Source: Bacillota bacterium | GTDB taxonomy: Bacteria > Bacillota > Clostridia > Acetivibrionales > DSM-1351 | Length of the DNA: 10,395 nt | Direction: 5' to 3' | Assembly (NCBI GenBank): GCA_023395575.1 | Contig: JAEWZA010000038.1 | Coordinates: forward strand, 1 to 10,395 | Shown: piece by piece, positions 1 through 6,390 of the stretch | How the letters are laid out: each line of letters opens with the position of its first letter | How positions within the stretch are numbered: position 1 is the first letter of the stretch | Notes under the pieces: generated by a model | Databases searched by the model: none | Seen by the model: only the letters and a program-made list of their open reading frames with translations | Told to the model about the DNA's origin: nothing | Translations under genes and position numbers: made by a program

Positions 1-27
1 AAATTAGTTATAACGCCTAGATTCAAA

Positions 28-60
28 AATGAAATTTTTGCATTATAGAAAAATTTCATT
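28..60. repeat. 12-bp perfect inverted repeat (AT-rich stem-loop)
   Basis: AATGAAATTTTT (28-39) is followed after 9 nt by its exact reverse complement AAAAATTTCATT (49-60). The stem is AT-only except for one GC pair. It sits immediately left of the structured stretch at 62-160. It could be the terminator of a gene beyond the left edge or an internal hairpin of a mobile-element remnant; the sequence does not decide between them. Confidence 0.6.
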
Positions 61-61
61 A

Positions 62-160
62 CATAAGCGGCGTGTAAGCGAGGTGGGAGATATTCTCACT
101 TCCTGAAAACCAAAGCGGTACCCGCTACTTATAGAAGTGGGAGGCATTTTCTTTCCTCGT
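62..160 (+). ncRNA. Structured RNA-like region resembling an IS200/IS605 right end (omega-RNA-like)
   Basis: Three hairpins can be drawn on the plus strand. The first is 80-102 (GAGGT/ACTTC enclosing GAGA-TAT-TCTC). The second is AGCGG-TAC-CCGCT (114-126). The third is CCCGCT (121-126) with AGTGGG (136-141), continued by CT/AG around a TAT loop. The second and third share 122-126 and cannot form together. A U-rich tail (TTTTCTTT, near 147-154) follows. The tail hairpin ending in AAGTGGGAG after a GC-rich conserved-looking stretch resembles, from memory, the non-coding right ends of IS200/IS605 elements that carry the TnpB guide-RNA scaffold. No tnpA or tnpB is visible: the plus-strand frame open from base 1 stops at 46-48. 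Alternatives are an unrelated small RNA or a riboswitch-like terminator. Confidence 0.4.
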
Positions 161-302
161 TATATCTTAAAAATATTACTAATTTATAAACTCTTTATAA
201 ACTTAACTTTTCATTGATAAGTATGAACACCAAAAAAAAATAAATTAAATAATTGTTGTCCTTGTTTTTATTTAAATTTGAGGCATAACCCCACATTATA
301 TT
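161..302. other. AT-rich intergenic stretch
   Basis: This is the rest of the gene-free left end, between the structured stretch and the pgsA terminator. I see no convincing open frame, promoter or RNA. It contains an A9 run near 231-240 and otherwise low-complexity AT-rich sequence. Confidence 0.4.
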
Positions 303-327
303 AAAAGGCACACCCTTAAGTGTACCT
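292..327 (-). terminator. Rho-independent-type terminator downstream of pgsA
   Basis: Read on the minus strand, AGGTACAC (327-320), loop TTAAGG, then GTGTGCCT (313-306) form an 8-bp stem with one U-G wobble, followed by TTTAATAT. It lies about 110 nt past the pgsA stop and fits termination of pgsA. The U tract is short and interrupted, so efficiency is uncertain. Confidence 0.6.
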
Positions 328-437
328 ACAAATCAGCTTTCATTTACATGCTTCAGCTTTTCAGATAGAATTTTTGCTTATTCAGACTACAAAATGTATA
401 TGCATTAATAGTAACCCATGCAAAATGCTTGCTTGGA

Positions 438-1004
438 TTAGTTGTAGTTAGCATCCTTATCGTAATTCTTTAAAAACTTCAAATAAATAATTATATATCT
501 CACCAATGCAAATAGGGTACATATAACTGCTAAACTAAGTGTTATATTAATAGCTATTGTGGTATAACTATTGCTTAAACTCTCTATTCTAAGAATTATT
601 GTTGCAATTATTGCAAAATAGAAAATCACGGTAGCTAGTTTCCCATACCAGTTTGCACCAATAACGGTTTTTCCTTTTGTATAGAGCAGTATACCTCCAA
701 TTAACATCAATAGTTCTTTTAAAACTACAATAATGAGCACTACAATAGGAATAAAATCCTTTATTACAAGAAAAGTCAATGCTGTTATTTGCATGAGTTT
801 ATCTGCTAATGGGTCAAAAAACTTACCCCACTTTGTTATCATATTGAATTTTCTGGCAATATAGCCATCTACGACGTCAGTAATTCCTCCTAAAGCAAAA
901 AGAACTATAGCAAGTATATATCTTTCTTTATGCATAGAATAACCTAAAACAGGCACAATAACTAGTCTTAACGCTGTTAATATATTTGGAATGTTAATTA
1001 CCAC
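438..1004 (-). CDS. pgsA: CDP-diacylglycerol--glycerol-3-phosphate 3-phosphatidyltransferase
   Basis: This membrane enzyme transfers the phosphatidyl group from CDP-diacylglycerol to glycerol-3-phosphate, giving phosphatidylglycerol phosphate, the committed step to phosphatidylglycerol and cardiolipin. The 188-residue protein contains the full CDP-alcohol phosphatidyltransferase signature: D43, D46-G47, A50-R51, G60, D64 and D68, with the family spacing. Hydrophobic segments occur around residues 5-23, 28-45, 72-108, 122-138 and 147-173, as expected for a six-helix integral membrane protein. The K/G-rich stretch near 109-122 (TVIGANWYGK) matches the PgsA subgroup better than phosphatidylserine or cardiolipin synthases. 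The start is GTG, chosen because AGGTGG lies 7 nt upstream and no other start fits. Upstream are a 17-bp tandem repeat and the thioesterase gene; downstream is a terminator hairpin. Confidence 0.93.
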   Translation of the reverse strand: MVINIPNILTALRLVIVPVLGYSMHKERYILAIVLFALGGITDVVDGYIARKFNMITKWGKFFDPLADKLMQITALTFLVIKDFIPIVVLIIVVLKELLMLIGGILLYTKGKTVIGANWYGKLATVIFYFAIIATIILRIESLSNSYTTIAINITLSLAVICTLFALVRYIIIYLKFLKNYDKDANYN

Positions 1005-1167
1005 TGAAACACCACCTGATTTTACTAATTTATATTCAATACACCAAAGCTGATACCCACATTAATTATGATAAGCGAAACAAGTTTACTTTAAAATTGC
1101 TCAAGCCTTTAGCTAACAAAATACGACTAAAATTTGATGCTATCAAACAAATGACAATGAACTGTAA

Positions 1168-1223
1168 TTGGCTGAGTCAAATTATTGACTGAGTCAATTT
1201 ATTGACTGAGTCAATTTATTGAC
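1168..1223. repeat. 17-bp tandem repeat of palindromic units (about 3.3 copies)
   Basis: Units begin at 1168, 1185, 1202 and 1219 (the last partial), with exact period 17. Copies 2 and 3 are identical (TTGACTGAGTCAATTTA); copy 1 differs at two positions. Each perfect copy contains the dyad TTGACT-G-AGTCAA. The array is 164-219 nt upstream of the pgsA start and about 150 nt past the thioesterase stop. Dyads phased at 17 bp could be stacked operator sites or a folding RNA. TTGACT also resembles a -35 element, but no matching -10 was found at 17 nt on either strand. Confidence 0.85.
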
Positions 1224-1284
1224 TTTAGTAAGCATAGTCTACCATAAATTCAATATTAAGTGCAATATTTTATTGTCTTACACT

Positions 1285-1321
1285 ATTATGGAATTTACTA
1301 AAGGTTGTAAAATTCAATAAT
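1285..1321 (-). other. AT-rich hairpin downstream of the thioesterase gene
   Basis: ATTAT-G-GAATTT pairs with AAATTC-A-ATAAT around a 13-nt loop: 5 bp, one mismatch, 6 bp. It lies 50-90 nt past the thioesterase stop and could slow or end transcription. No U run follows on the minus strand, so I do not call it a terminator. Confidence 0.35.
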
Positions 1322-1371
1322 GTATACACTCCCAAAAGTTGGTTTTCTAATTATAAGACTTTTTATAGCTA

Positions 1372-1800
1372 TTATGTTTCTTCAATAACATTTATATTTA
1401 TTATATGATAAAGCTCTGGAAAGTGTTTCTGTAAATTTATTGGTTTTAGTCCACTGTTTGTCCATACATGAACAGTTTCACCAGTTGTAATAGGTTTTAT
1501 CATATCTTGTTCTTTAAAAACCTCATAATTAAAGCTCAATCTGGTTTTCGAATAACTTTTAATACGAGTTCTTACAATAATTTTATCCTCATATGTAGAT
1601 GAATTTATAAACTTGCAAGAAAGCTCAAGCAATGGCAAAAGTATACCTTTTGACTCAATCTCAGAATAGGAAATTCCACACTTATTTATAAATTCAGTCC
1701 TGCCTGCCTCAAACCAAACTGCATAATTTGAATGATGTACTATGCCCATTCTATCTGTTTCAGCATATCTGACTGTTAATGGTGTATCAACGTAATACAT
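1372..1800 (-). CDS. YbgC/4HBT-family acyl-CoA thioesterase
   Basis: This is a predicted hotdog-fold hydrolase of short acyl-CoA or acyl-ACP thioesters, expected to be cytosolic. Of 142 residues, the N-terminal signature Y12-x2-T15-D16-x2-G19-x3-H23-x2-Y26-x4-E31-x2-R34 matches the YbgC/4-hydroxybenzoyl-CoA thioesterase pattern, with D16 in the catalytic aspartate position. Length is typical (130-145). I start at ATG 1800 because GGAGG lies 11 nt upstream. An in-frame GTG at 1818 would add six residues, but it lies inside the same GTGGAGGT that supplies the SD and has only a poor SD of its own. E. coli YbgC belongs to the tol-pal cluster; no tol genes are seen here. The 5' leader carries an apparent SD-sequestering switch. 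The physiological substrate cannot be told from sequence. Confidence 0.88.
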   Translation of the reverse strand: MYYVDTPLTVRYAETDRMGIVHHSNYAVWFEAGRTEFINKCGISYSEIESKGILLPLLELSCKFINSSTYEDKIIVRTRIKSYSKTRLSFNYEVFKEQDMIKPITTGETVHVWTNSGLKPINLQKHFPELYHIININVIEET

Positions 1801-1911
1801 TTTTTTCCTAACCTCCACGTCCTACTTTGGCTTTTGCAAATCATTTTATACTTCGTGGAGGTACGCAACTAGTTTTAAACAACACTTAATTTCCTTCTTG
1901 CTAACCTCCAC
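1801..1911 (-). promoter_or_regulatory. Two-state leader with alternative SD-sequestering stems
   Basis: In transcript order the leader has arm A GTGGAGGT (1911-1904), arm B ACCTCCAC (1862-1855) and arm C GTGGAGGT (1818-1811). C contains the thioesterase SD. B-C pairs over 9 bp (ACCTCCACG with CGTGGAGGT) and would hide the SD. A-B pairs over 8 bp plus GCAA/TTGC after a 2x2 internal loop and would free it. A and C also share the 11-nt direct repeat GTGGAGGTTAG (1911-1901, 1818-1808). The mutually exclusive pairing is read directly from the sequence; regulation is inferred. No known riboswitch class is recognised. Confidence 0.55.
1841..1885 (-). CDS. Possible 14-codon leader peptide upstream of the thioesterase gene
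   Basis: A GTG at 1885 has AAGGA six nt upstream and opens a frame for MLFKTSCVPPRSIK, ending in TGA at 1841-1843, 40 nt before the thioesterase ATG. The Pro-Pro-Arg codons (1861-1853) cover the middle arm B of the alternative stem-loop, so a ribosome on this frame would physically block B. Such a short frame can occur by chance; support comes from the SD spacing and the overlap with the switch. Confidence 0.3.
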   Translation of the reverse strand: MLFKTSCVPPRSIK

Positions 1912-1992
1912 AATCACTCATAACACTATTCTATTTACAACACAATAATAGCTCCGAGCATCATATGCACGAAGCCATCATACATAATTTTA

Positions 1993-2190
1993 TTAATAAC
2001 CCGTTTCTATAATAACGCTATGTGCTTCCTCAACCTCTGCCTCAGGAACAAGGACTTCAAAGTAATTATCATTGTTCTCATGATTTTTACTAATTGGCCT
2101 TAATTTTACAAGAATACCTTCATTGGACAAAAGATTCTGCAGCTGATTTGCTACTTCTTTGCTCTGGGCCATATATACCACTGTCCACAT
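1993..2190 (-). CDS. Small DUF2007-like protein (unknown function)
   Basis: A 65-residue acidic cytosolic protein without signal peptide or membrane segment. It begins with the MWTVVYMAQ strand typical of small DUF2007-type (putative signal-transducing) proteins of Clostridia, followed by a helix (residues 9-24), a strand with GILVKLRP, then YFEVLVPEAEVEEAHSVI, giving a small alpha/beta ferredoxin-like pattern. It starts 26 nt after the mtrB stop, so it is probably translated from the same mRNA. An AAAGG lies about 13 nt before the ATG, rather far, so translational coupling to mtrB is plausible. The family assignment is from residue pattern; the biochemical role is unknown. Some homologues carry unsupported enzyme names, which I do not adopt. 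Confidence 0.75.
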   Translation of the reverse strand: MWTVVYMAQSKEVANQLQNLLSNEGILVKLRPISKNHENNDNYFEVLVPEAEVEEAHSVIIETGY

Positions 2191-2216
2191 CGTAATCTAC
2201 ACTACCTTTCAAATTG

Positions 2217-2450
2217 TTATTCACCGCATTGAATAGTACCATATCTGCAATAAATAATAGCCTTGCCTCTTATTTTAATTGCAGATGTATTCTCTGTAAA
2301 TTGCGCAAGCAGCAATTCACCTTTGTCAAGTTTTTCGGTATGATGAAACTTAGTATCCCTTCCACGTGTCAAACCAATAATTGTTACTCCGTTTTCCTCT
2401 GCCTTTATGGCAACATACTCACCAGAAATTTTATCTTCTAGGCTGTCCAT
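2217..2450 (-). CDS. mtrB: Trp RNA-binding attenuation protein (TRAP)
   Basis: TRAP forms an 11-subunit ring that binds tryptophan between subunits and then wraps RNA carrying (G/U)AG repeats, stopping transcription or translation of trp genes. This 77-residue protein aligns along its length with Bacillus subtilis MtrB (75 residues, offset +3). The RNA-contact residues K37, K56 and R58 correspond to K40, K59 and R61. The stretch from GLTRG through DTKFHH, EKLDKGE and AQFTE to TSAIK is nearly unchanged, including the tryptophan-pocket threonines and serine (T28, T33, S56). The start is supported by AGGTGG four nt before the ATG. It lies 168 nt downstream of dnaE and leads a two-gene unit with the DUF2007-like gene. 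No trp biosynthesis gene and no anti-TRAP gene is in the window. Confidence 0.95.
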   Translation of the reverse strand: MDSLEDKISGEYVAIKAEENGVTIIGLTRGRDTKFHHTEKLDKGELLLAQFTENTSAIKIRGKAIIYCRYGTIQCGE

Positions 2451-2470
2451 TTAACCACCTCGACATTTAT

Positions 2471-2497
2471 ATTATATTATTTTCCACCAAAAATCAA
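2471..2497 (-). promoter_or_regulatory. Candidate sigma-A promoter for mtrB
   Basis: On the minus strand a perfect TATAAT (2476-2471) lies 15 nt after TTGATT (2497-2492). The spacer is shorter than the ideal 17. A start near 2464 would leave a leader of about 14 nt that just includes the SD. The alternative is read-through from dnaE. Confidence 0.4.
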
Positions 2498-2618
2498 TAT
2501 TAAGCACTGTAATATGTTATTTTTATATACTTCAAGTTACTTCTCAGTTTTGCAACTATTTCGGCACCAAACCGTTGATAATAATCCAACACCAATAAAT
2601 CTTTAATGGAAGAATTAG

Positions 2619-5600
2619 TTATTTTATAAATATATTTTCTTTTCCTAATCGACACTCTAACTCTTCTATTATAACATTATTAACATCAATCCAATATTGC
2701 CTGCCAAGTTTTTTAAAATTTTTTTCATTCTTTATACTAATATAAGTAGGCGTTGTTCCGCTAAAATATTTGAGCAAGGCTCGGAAAGAACTACTTTCTT
2801 CATTTGAAAGAGGTTTTTCAAAGGTCATATACACTCCCTTTTCACCATTGTTTTTATCCTTAAGGCTATTTATAGGGTACACCTCTTCACATATTACTTT
2901 AGGCTGCTCATCTTCTCTCAAACTTAGTCTACCTTTTACAACAACAACGCTCTCCATTTGCAGCAAATCTGAATATTTTGTGTATATAGTTGGAAATACA
3001 ATAAGCTCCATCGTTCCAAACAAATCCTCAAGACCTATAAATGCCATTAAGTTGTTGTTCTTTGTAGTCTTTGTTTTTCTGGAATTAACTATTCCTCCAA
3101 CAGTAATTCTCATTGAGTCCTCAAGCTTTTTCATTTCAAGCTGCATTTCATTTGAGTCTTCATCGTTAACATTAATAAATAAATCCTTACTATATAAATT
3201 AACATTTTTGTCAAGTATACTTTGATATTCACTTAATGGGTGCCCCGAAACATACAACCCCAACATTTCTTTTTCCATTCCCAGCATAACATTTGAAGGG
3301 TATTCCTTAATATCAGGATAGTCCTCCTGTAATGCTTCTTCAGGTTCCTGCATTAAATCAAAAATAGATAATTGTCCATCCATATTTTTCTTTTTTGATT
3401 GTGCTATGCCATCAAGAAAGCGTTCATAAACAGCCATAAGCTTTGACCTGTATATATTTAGTGAATCGAAAGCTCCACTCTTAATTAAACTCTCTATGCA
3501 CCTTTTATTGATTTCATGGCTATCAATTCTTTGACAAAAATCAAGGAAGGAAGTAAAAACTCCATTCTGTACTCGCTCCCTAATCATAGATAGTATTGCA
3601 TTTTCTCCAACATTTTTTATAGCAGCAAGCCCGAAGCGTATTTTTTCATTAACAACAGTAAACTTAACGCTACTTTCATTTACATCAGGGGCTAAAACCT
3701 GAATATTAAGTATCTTACATTCATTGACATACTGCGATACCTTATCACTTGAGCCTAAAAAGCTATTTAAGGAAGCTGCTAAAAACTCTGTTGGATAATA
3801 ATGCTTGAGCCATGCAGTCTGATACGCAACTACTGCATAAGCCGCTGCATGTGATTTGTTAAAAGCATAGCTTGCAAAATCCATCATTTCATCAAATATT
3901 TTGTTTGCAGTGGCCTCGTCTACTCCATTTTTTACAGCACCCTTTACAATTTCATTTCCAGCCTCGTCTGTAATACCATAGATAAAGTTTTTGCGTTCTT
4001 CCTCCATAACTGCTATTTTTTTCTTGGACATAGCTCGTCTTACAAGGTCCGATCTGCCCATCGAATAACCTGCCAGCTCTCTTACTATCTGCATTACCTG
4101 TTCCTGATATACCATACAGCCATAGGTTACATTTAGAATATTTTCTAATAGAGGATGTACGTATTTTACCTCATTAGGATTGTTTTTATTTCTTATATAT
4201 CTGGGTATTTGATCCATAGGACCCGGTCTGTACAAAGAAATACCTGCAATTATATCTTCCAGTGAGTTAGGCTGTAGTTCCTTCATAAATTGAGTCATTC
4301 CAGCACTTTCAAGCTGGAATATTCCAACTGTTTTGCCCTCACCTATCATTTTATATACTGCTTTATCATCATAATCAATTCCAGAAATATCAATTTTTTT
4401 GTTATGTCCCTGCTCTACAAGCTCTAAAGCATCTCTTATTACAGTTAGTGTTCTTAGTCCAAGGAAGTCCATTTTTAGAAGCCCTAGTTCCTCTAATAGC
4501 CCCATTGTGAACTGAGTAGTTACATTGTTATCATTCATTTGAAGTGGTACATATTCCACAATTGGTTTTTTTGAAATAACTACACCCGCTGCATGGGTAG
4601 AAGCATGTCGCTGTAAGCCTTCAAGACTTCTCGCCGAATCTAACAAAAGCCTTGTCTCTTCATCCTCATTATACTTTTTCTTTAATTCAGCATTAATTTC
4701 TAATGCCTTGTCAATTGTTATACCTATTTGAAATGGAATCATTTTTGCAACGATATCCACATTCCCATATGAAATATCAAGTGCTCTGCCCACATCTCTA
4801 ATTGCATTTTTTGCGGCCATAGTACCAAAGGTTATTATTTGAGCAACATTATCCTTGCCATATTTCTTAACAACATATTCAATAACCTCTTGTCTTCTCT
4901 CATAGCAAAAATCAATATCTATATCAGGCATACTAATTCTTTCAGGGTTTAAAAACCTCTCAAAAAGCAAATTATATTTAAGAGGGTCTATGCTTGTAAT
5001 TTTTAAACAGTATGACACTATACTACCTGCTGCTGATCCTCTTCCAGGACCAACCATAATTCCATTATCTCTTGCATATTTAATAAAGTCCCAAACTATT
5101 AAGAAATAATCCACATAGCCCATTTGTGAAATAACAGACAGTTCAAATTCCAGCCTTTGATAAATGGACTCATCACAATTTTCACCATAACGCTCTAATA
5201 AGCCCTGATAACACTTTTCCTTCAAATATTCATAAGGAGTATATCCCTCTTCCACATCAAAGCTTGGCAAATGAAGCTTTCCAAACTCCAACTCAACATT
5301 GCACCTATCTGCAATTTTTACAGTATTCTCTAGTGCCGATTTAACATTCTTAAAGTGCTTATACATTTCCTCAGGGGACTTAATATACAGCTCATCAGTG
5401 TTAAAACGCATCCTATTTTCATCATTTATTGTCTTGCCCGTCTGAACACACAGTAGTATCTCATGTGCTTGAGCTGATTCCTTTAGTAAATAGTGAGCAT
5501 CATTTGTGGCAACCAAAGGAATACCAAGTTCATTGGATAATTTAACAAGCTGCTGGTTCACCATATTCTGGTCAGCTATGCCATTGTGCTGTAATTCCAA

Positions 5601-6116
5601 ATAGAAATTATCCTGTCCAAATATGCTGTTAAGTTTGTTTGCAAGTTGTACTGCCTTATCATAATCGTTATTTAATAGTGCAGCAGGAACATCACCTGAC
5701 AAACATGCGCTCAGAGCAATAATACCCTCTGAATACTTCTCAAGCGTTTCATAATCCACACGTGGTTTATAGTAGTAGCCTTCCGTGCAGCCTAGCGTAA
5801 CTATTTTCATAAGATTCTTATAGCCAATATTGTTTTCAGCCAACAGTACTAAATGTCCATAGTCCGAGTCAATTCCTGCCTGCTTGTCATGCATACTCCT
5901 TTTTGCTGTATATACCTCGCAGCCCAATACAGGCTTAATTCCATGTTTCTTAGCTTCCTTATAAAAATCAACTATTCCGTACATTACACCATGGTCTGTT
6001 ATAGCGCAGCTGTCCATTCCCAGCTCTTTTACTCTTTTTATTAAATCCGTTATTCTATTTGCACCATCAAGTAGGCTGTATTGTGTATGTACATGTAAGT
6101 GTACAAATTTTTCCAT
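2619..6116 (-). CDS. dnaE: DNA polymerase III alpha subunit (DnaE type)
   Basis: A replicative C-family DNA polymerase of 1165 residues, the usual length for E. coli-like DnaE. The N-terminal PHP domain (about 4-210) keeps the metal-site residues H8, H10, D17, H42, E67, H88, C138, D206 and H208. The polymerase palm has GPGRGSAAGS (356-365), the PDIDID motif with catalytic D400 and D402, and the third aspartate D550 in KMDFLGLRTLT. THAAGVVIS is at 507-515. A helix-hairpin-helix region follows (RFGLAAIKNVGENAI), and an OB-fold near residues 1000-1080 (ITVGGIVNSRK to VVVVKGRL). It lacks the PolC-type inserted exonuclease. In Firmicutes such enzymes commonly work beside PolC, extending primers. 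The start has AGGAG six nt upstream. The promoter candidate lies at 6171-6199. No confident terminator was found after it. Confidence 0.97.
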   Translation of the reverse strand: MEKFVHLHVHTQYSLLDGANRITDLIKRVKELGMDSCAITDHGVMYGIVDFYKEAKKHGIKPVLGCEVYTAKRSMHDKQAGIDSDYGHLVLLAENNIGYKNLMKIVTLGCTEGYYYKPRVDYETLEKYSEGIIALSACLSGDVPAALLNNDYDKAVQLANKLNSIFGQDNFYLELQHNGIADQNMVNQQLVKLSNELGIPLVATNDAHYLLKESAQAHEILLCVQTGKTINDENRMRFNTDELYIKSPEEMYKHFKNVKSALENTVKIADRCNVELEFGKLHLPSFDVEEGYTPYEYLKEKCYQGLLERYGENCDESIYQRLEFELSVISQMGYVDYFLIVWDFIKYARDNGIMVGPGRGSAAGSIVSYCLKITSIDPLKYNLLFERFLNPERISMPDIDIDFCYERRQEVIEYVVKKYGKDNVAQIITFGTMAAKNAIRDVGRALDISYGNVDIVAKMIPFQIGITIDKALEINAELKKKYNEDEETRLLLDSARSLEGLQRHASTHAAGVVISKKPIVEYVPLQMNDNNVTTQFTMGLLEELGLLKMDFLGLRTLTVIRDALELVEQGHNKKIDISGIDYDDKAVYKMIGEGKTVGIFQLESAGMTQFMKELQPNSLEDIIAGISLYRPGPMDQIPRYIRNKNNPNEVKYVHPLLENILNVTYGCMVYQEQVMQIVRELAGYSMGRSDLVRRAMSKKKIAVMEEERKNFIYGITDEAGNEIVKGAVKNGVDEATANKIFDEMMDFASYAFNKSHAAAYAVVAYQTAWLKHYYPTEFLAASLNSFLGSSDKVSQYVNECKILNIQVLAPDVNESSVKFTVVNEKIRFGLAAIKNVGENAILSMIRERVQNGVFTSFLDFCQRIDSHEINKRCIESLIKSGAFDSLNIYRSKLMAVYERFLDGIAQSKKKNMDGQLSIFDLMQEPEEALQEDYPDIKEYPSNVMLGMEKEMLGLYVSGHPLSEYQSILDKNVNLYSKDLFINVNDEDSNEMQLEMKKLEDSMRITVGGIVNSRKTKTTKNNNLMAFIGLEDLFGTMELIVFPTIYTKYSDLLQMESVVVVKGRLSLREDEQPKVICEEVYPINSLKDKNNGEKGVYMTFEKPLSNEESSSFRALLKYFSGTTPTYISIKNEKNFKKLGRQYWIDVNNVIIEELECRLGKENIFIK

Positions 6117-6170
6117 TTTGTTCTCCTCGTATATGAATCGGAATAAATTATCTCAATGCTATCTCATATA

Positions 6171-6199
6171 ATTATAACATATGTAAGATAGGTGTTTAA
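6171..6199 (-). promoter_or_regulatory. Promoter for dnaE (extended -10)
   Basis: On the minus strand TATAAT (6176-6171) is preceded by TGT, giving an extended -10 (TGnTATAAT), with TTAAAC (6199-6194) 17 nt upstream as a weak -35. The predicted start near 6164 leaves a leader of about 48 nt containing the dnaE SD. Confidence 0.6.
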
Positions 6200-6272
6200 T
6201 AATAGGTTGTTTTTTCGCAAAATATTCCTTCGTGAACTCATAAACTATATATCATAGGTGTTCATCAATGGG
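6188..6272. repeat. Pair of imperfect 19-bp direct repeats beside the dnaE promoter
   Basis: ATAGGTGTT occurs exactly at 6188-6196 and 6254-6262. Similarity continues to 6206 and 6272 (15 of 19 positions agree overall). The copies are 66 bp apart. The first overlaps the dnaE -35 element. They lie between divergently oriented dnaE and the cysteine-rich gene, and could be binding sites or chance. Confidence 0.5.
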
Positions 6273-6300
6273 AAGTTGGGTTAGAAATAATTGCATCTGT

Positions 6301-6318
6301 AAATTTATTTATAAATTT
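6301..6318. repeat. 8-bp perfect inverted repeat upstream of the cysteine-rich gene
   Basis: AAATTTAT-TT-ATAAATTT lies about 75 nt before the TTG start. Being entirely A/T, it may be chance in this composition, but it is centred in the only sizeable gap upstream of the plus-strand gene and could be an operator or part of its promoter. Confidence 0.4.
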
Positions 6319-6390
6319 CCTCTTCAATTTCAGGGAAATACATCCAGTTTTTGGTATTTAGTGTTAGAATTGATTTGGGGGTGATAATTT

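Larger units (their letters stand above)
1005..1371. other. Intergenic region between thioesterase gene and pgsA
   Basis: This 367-nt gap holds the pgsA SD, an inverted repeat TTTGAT-GCT-ATCAAA at 1133-1147, the 17-bp tandem palindromic repeat at 1168-1223 and an AT-rich hairpin at 1285-1321. I found no credible open frame and no clear sigma-A promoter for pgsA on the minus strand, although the repeat position suggests pgsA control elements lie here. Confidence 0.5.

Noticed and set aside
1168..1223. CRISPR array
   Set aside because: The units are contiguous with a 17-bp period and there are no unique spacers.
1321..1345. CCAA-AAG-TTGG hairpin with TTTTCT on the plus strand
   Set aside because: Only 4 bp, and no plus-strand gene upstream for it to terminate.
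1801..1818. GTG at 1818 as the thioesterase start
   Set aside because: It lies in the sequence that provides the SD for the ATG at 1800, has only a poor SD itself, and family members align from the MYYVDTPLTV start.
1886..1945. TRAP binding site in the thioesterase leader
   Set aside because: UAG, UAG, GAG, GAG and UAG triplets occur, but spacings are 2, 6, 8 and 2 nt, far from the 9-11 regularly spaced repeats of known sites. Kept only as a remark.
2214..2441. Plus-strand open frame of 75 codons
   Set aside because: It is antisense to mtrB, whose identity is certain; no SD or recognisable motif.
2770..3225. Plus-strand open frame of 151 codons
   Set aside because: It lies wholly antisense to dnaE, has no SD, and its leucine/serine-rich translation reflects the opposite strand's codon use.
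5853..6044. Plus-strand open frame of 63 codons
   Set aside because: Antisense to the conserved PHP region of dnaE, no SD.
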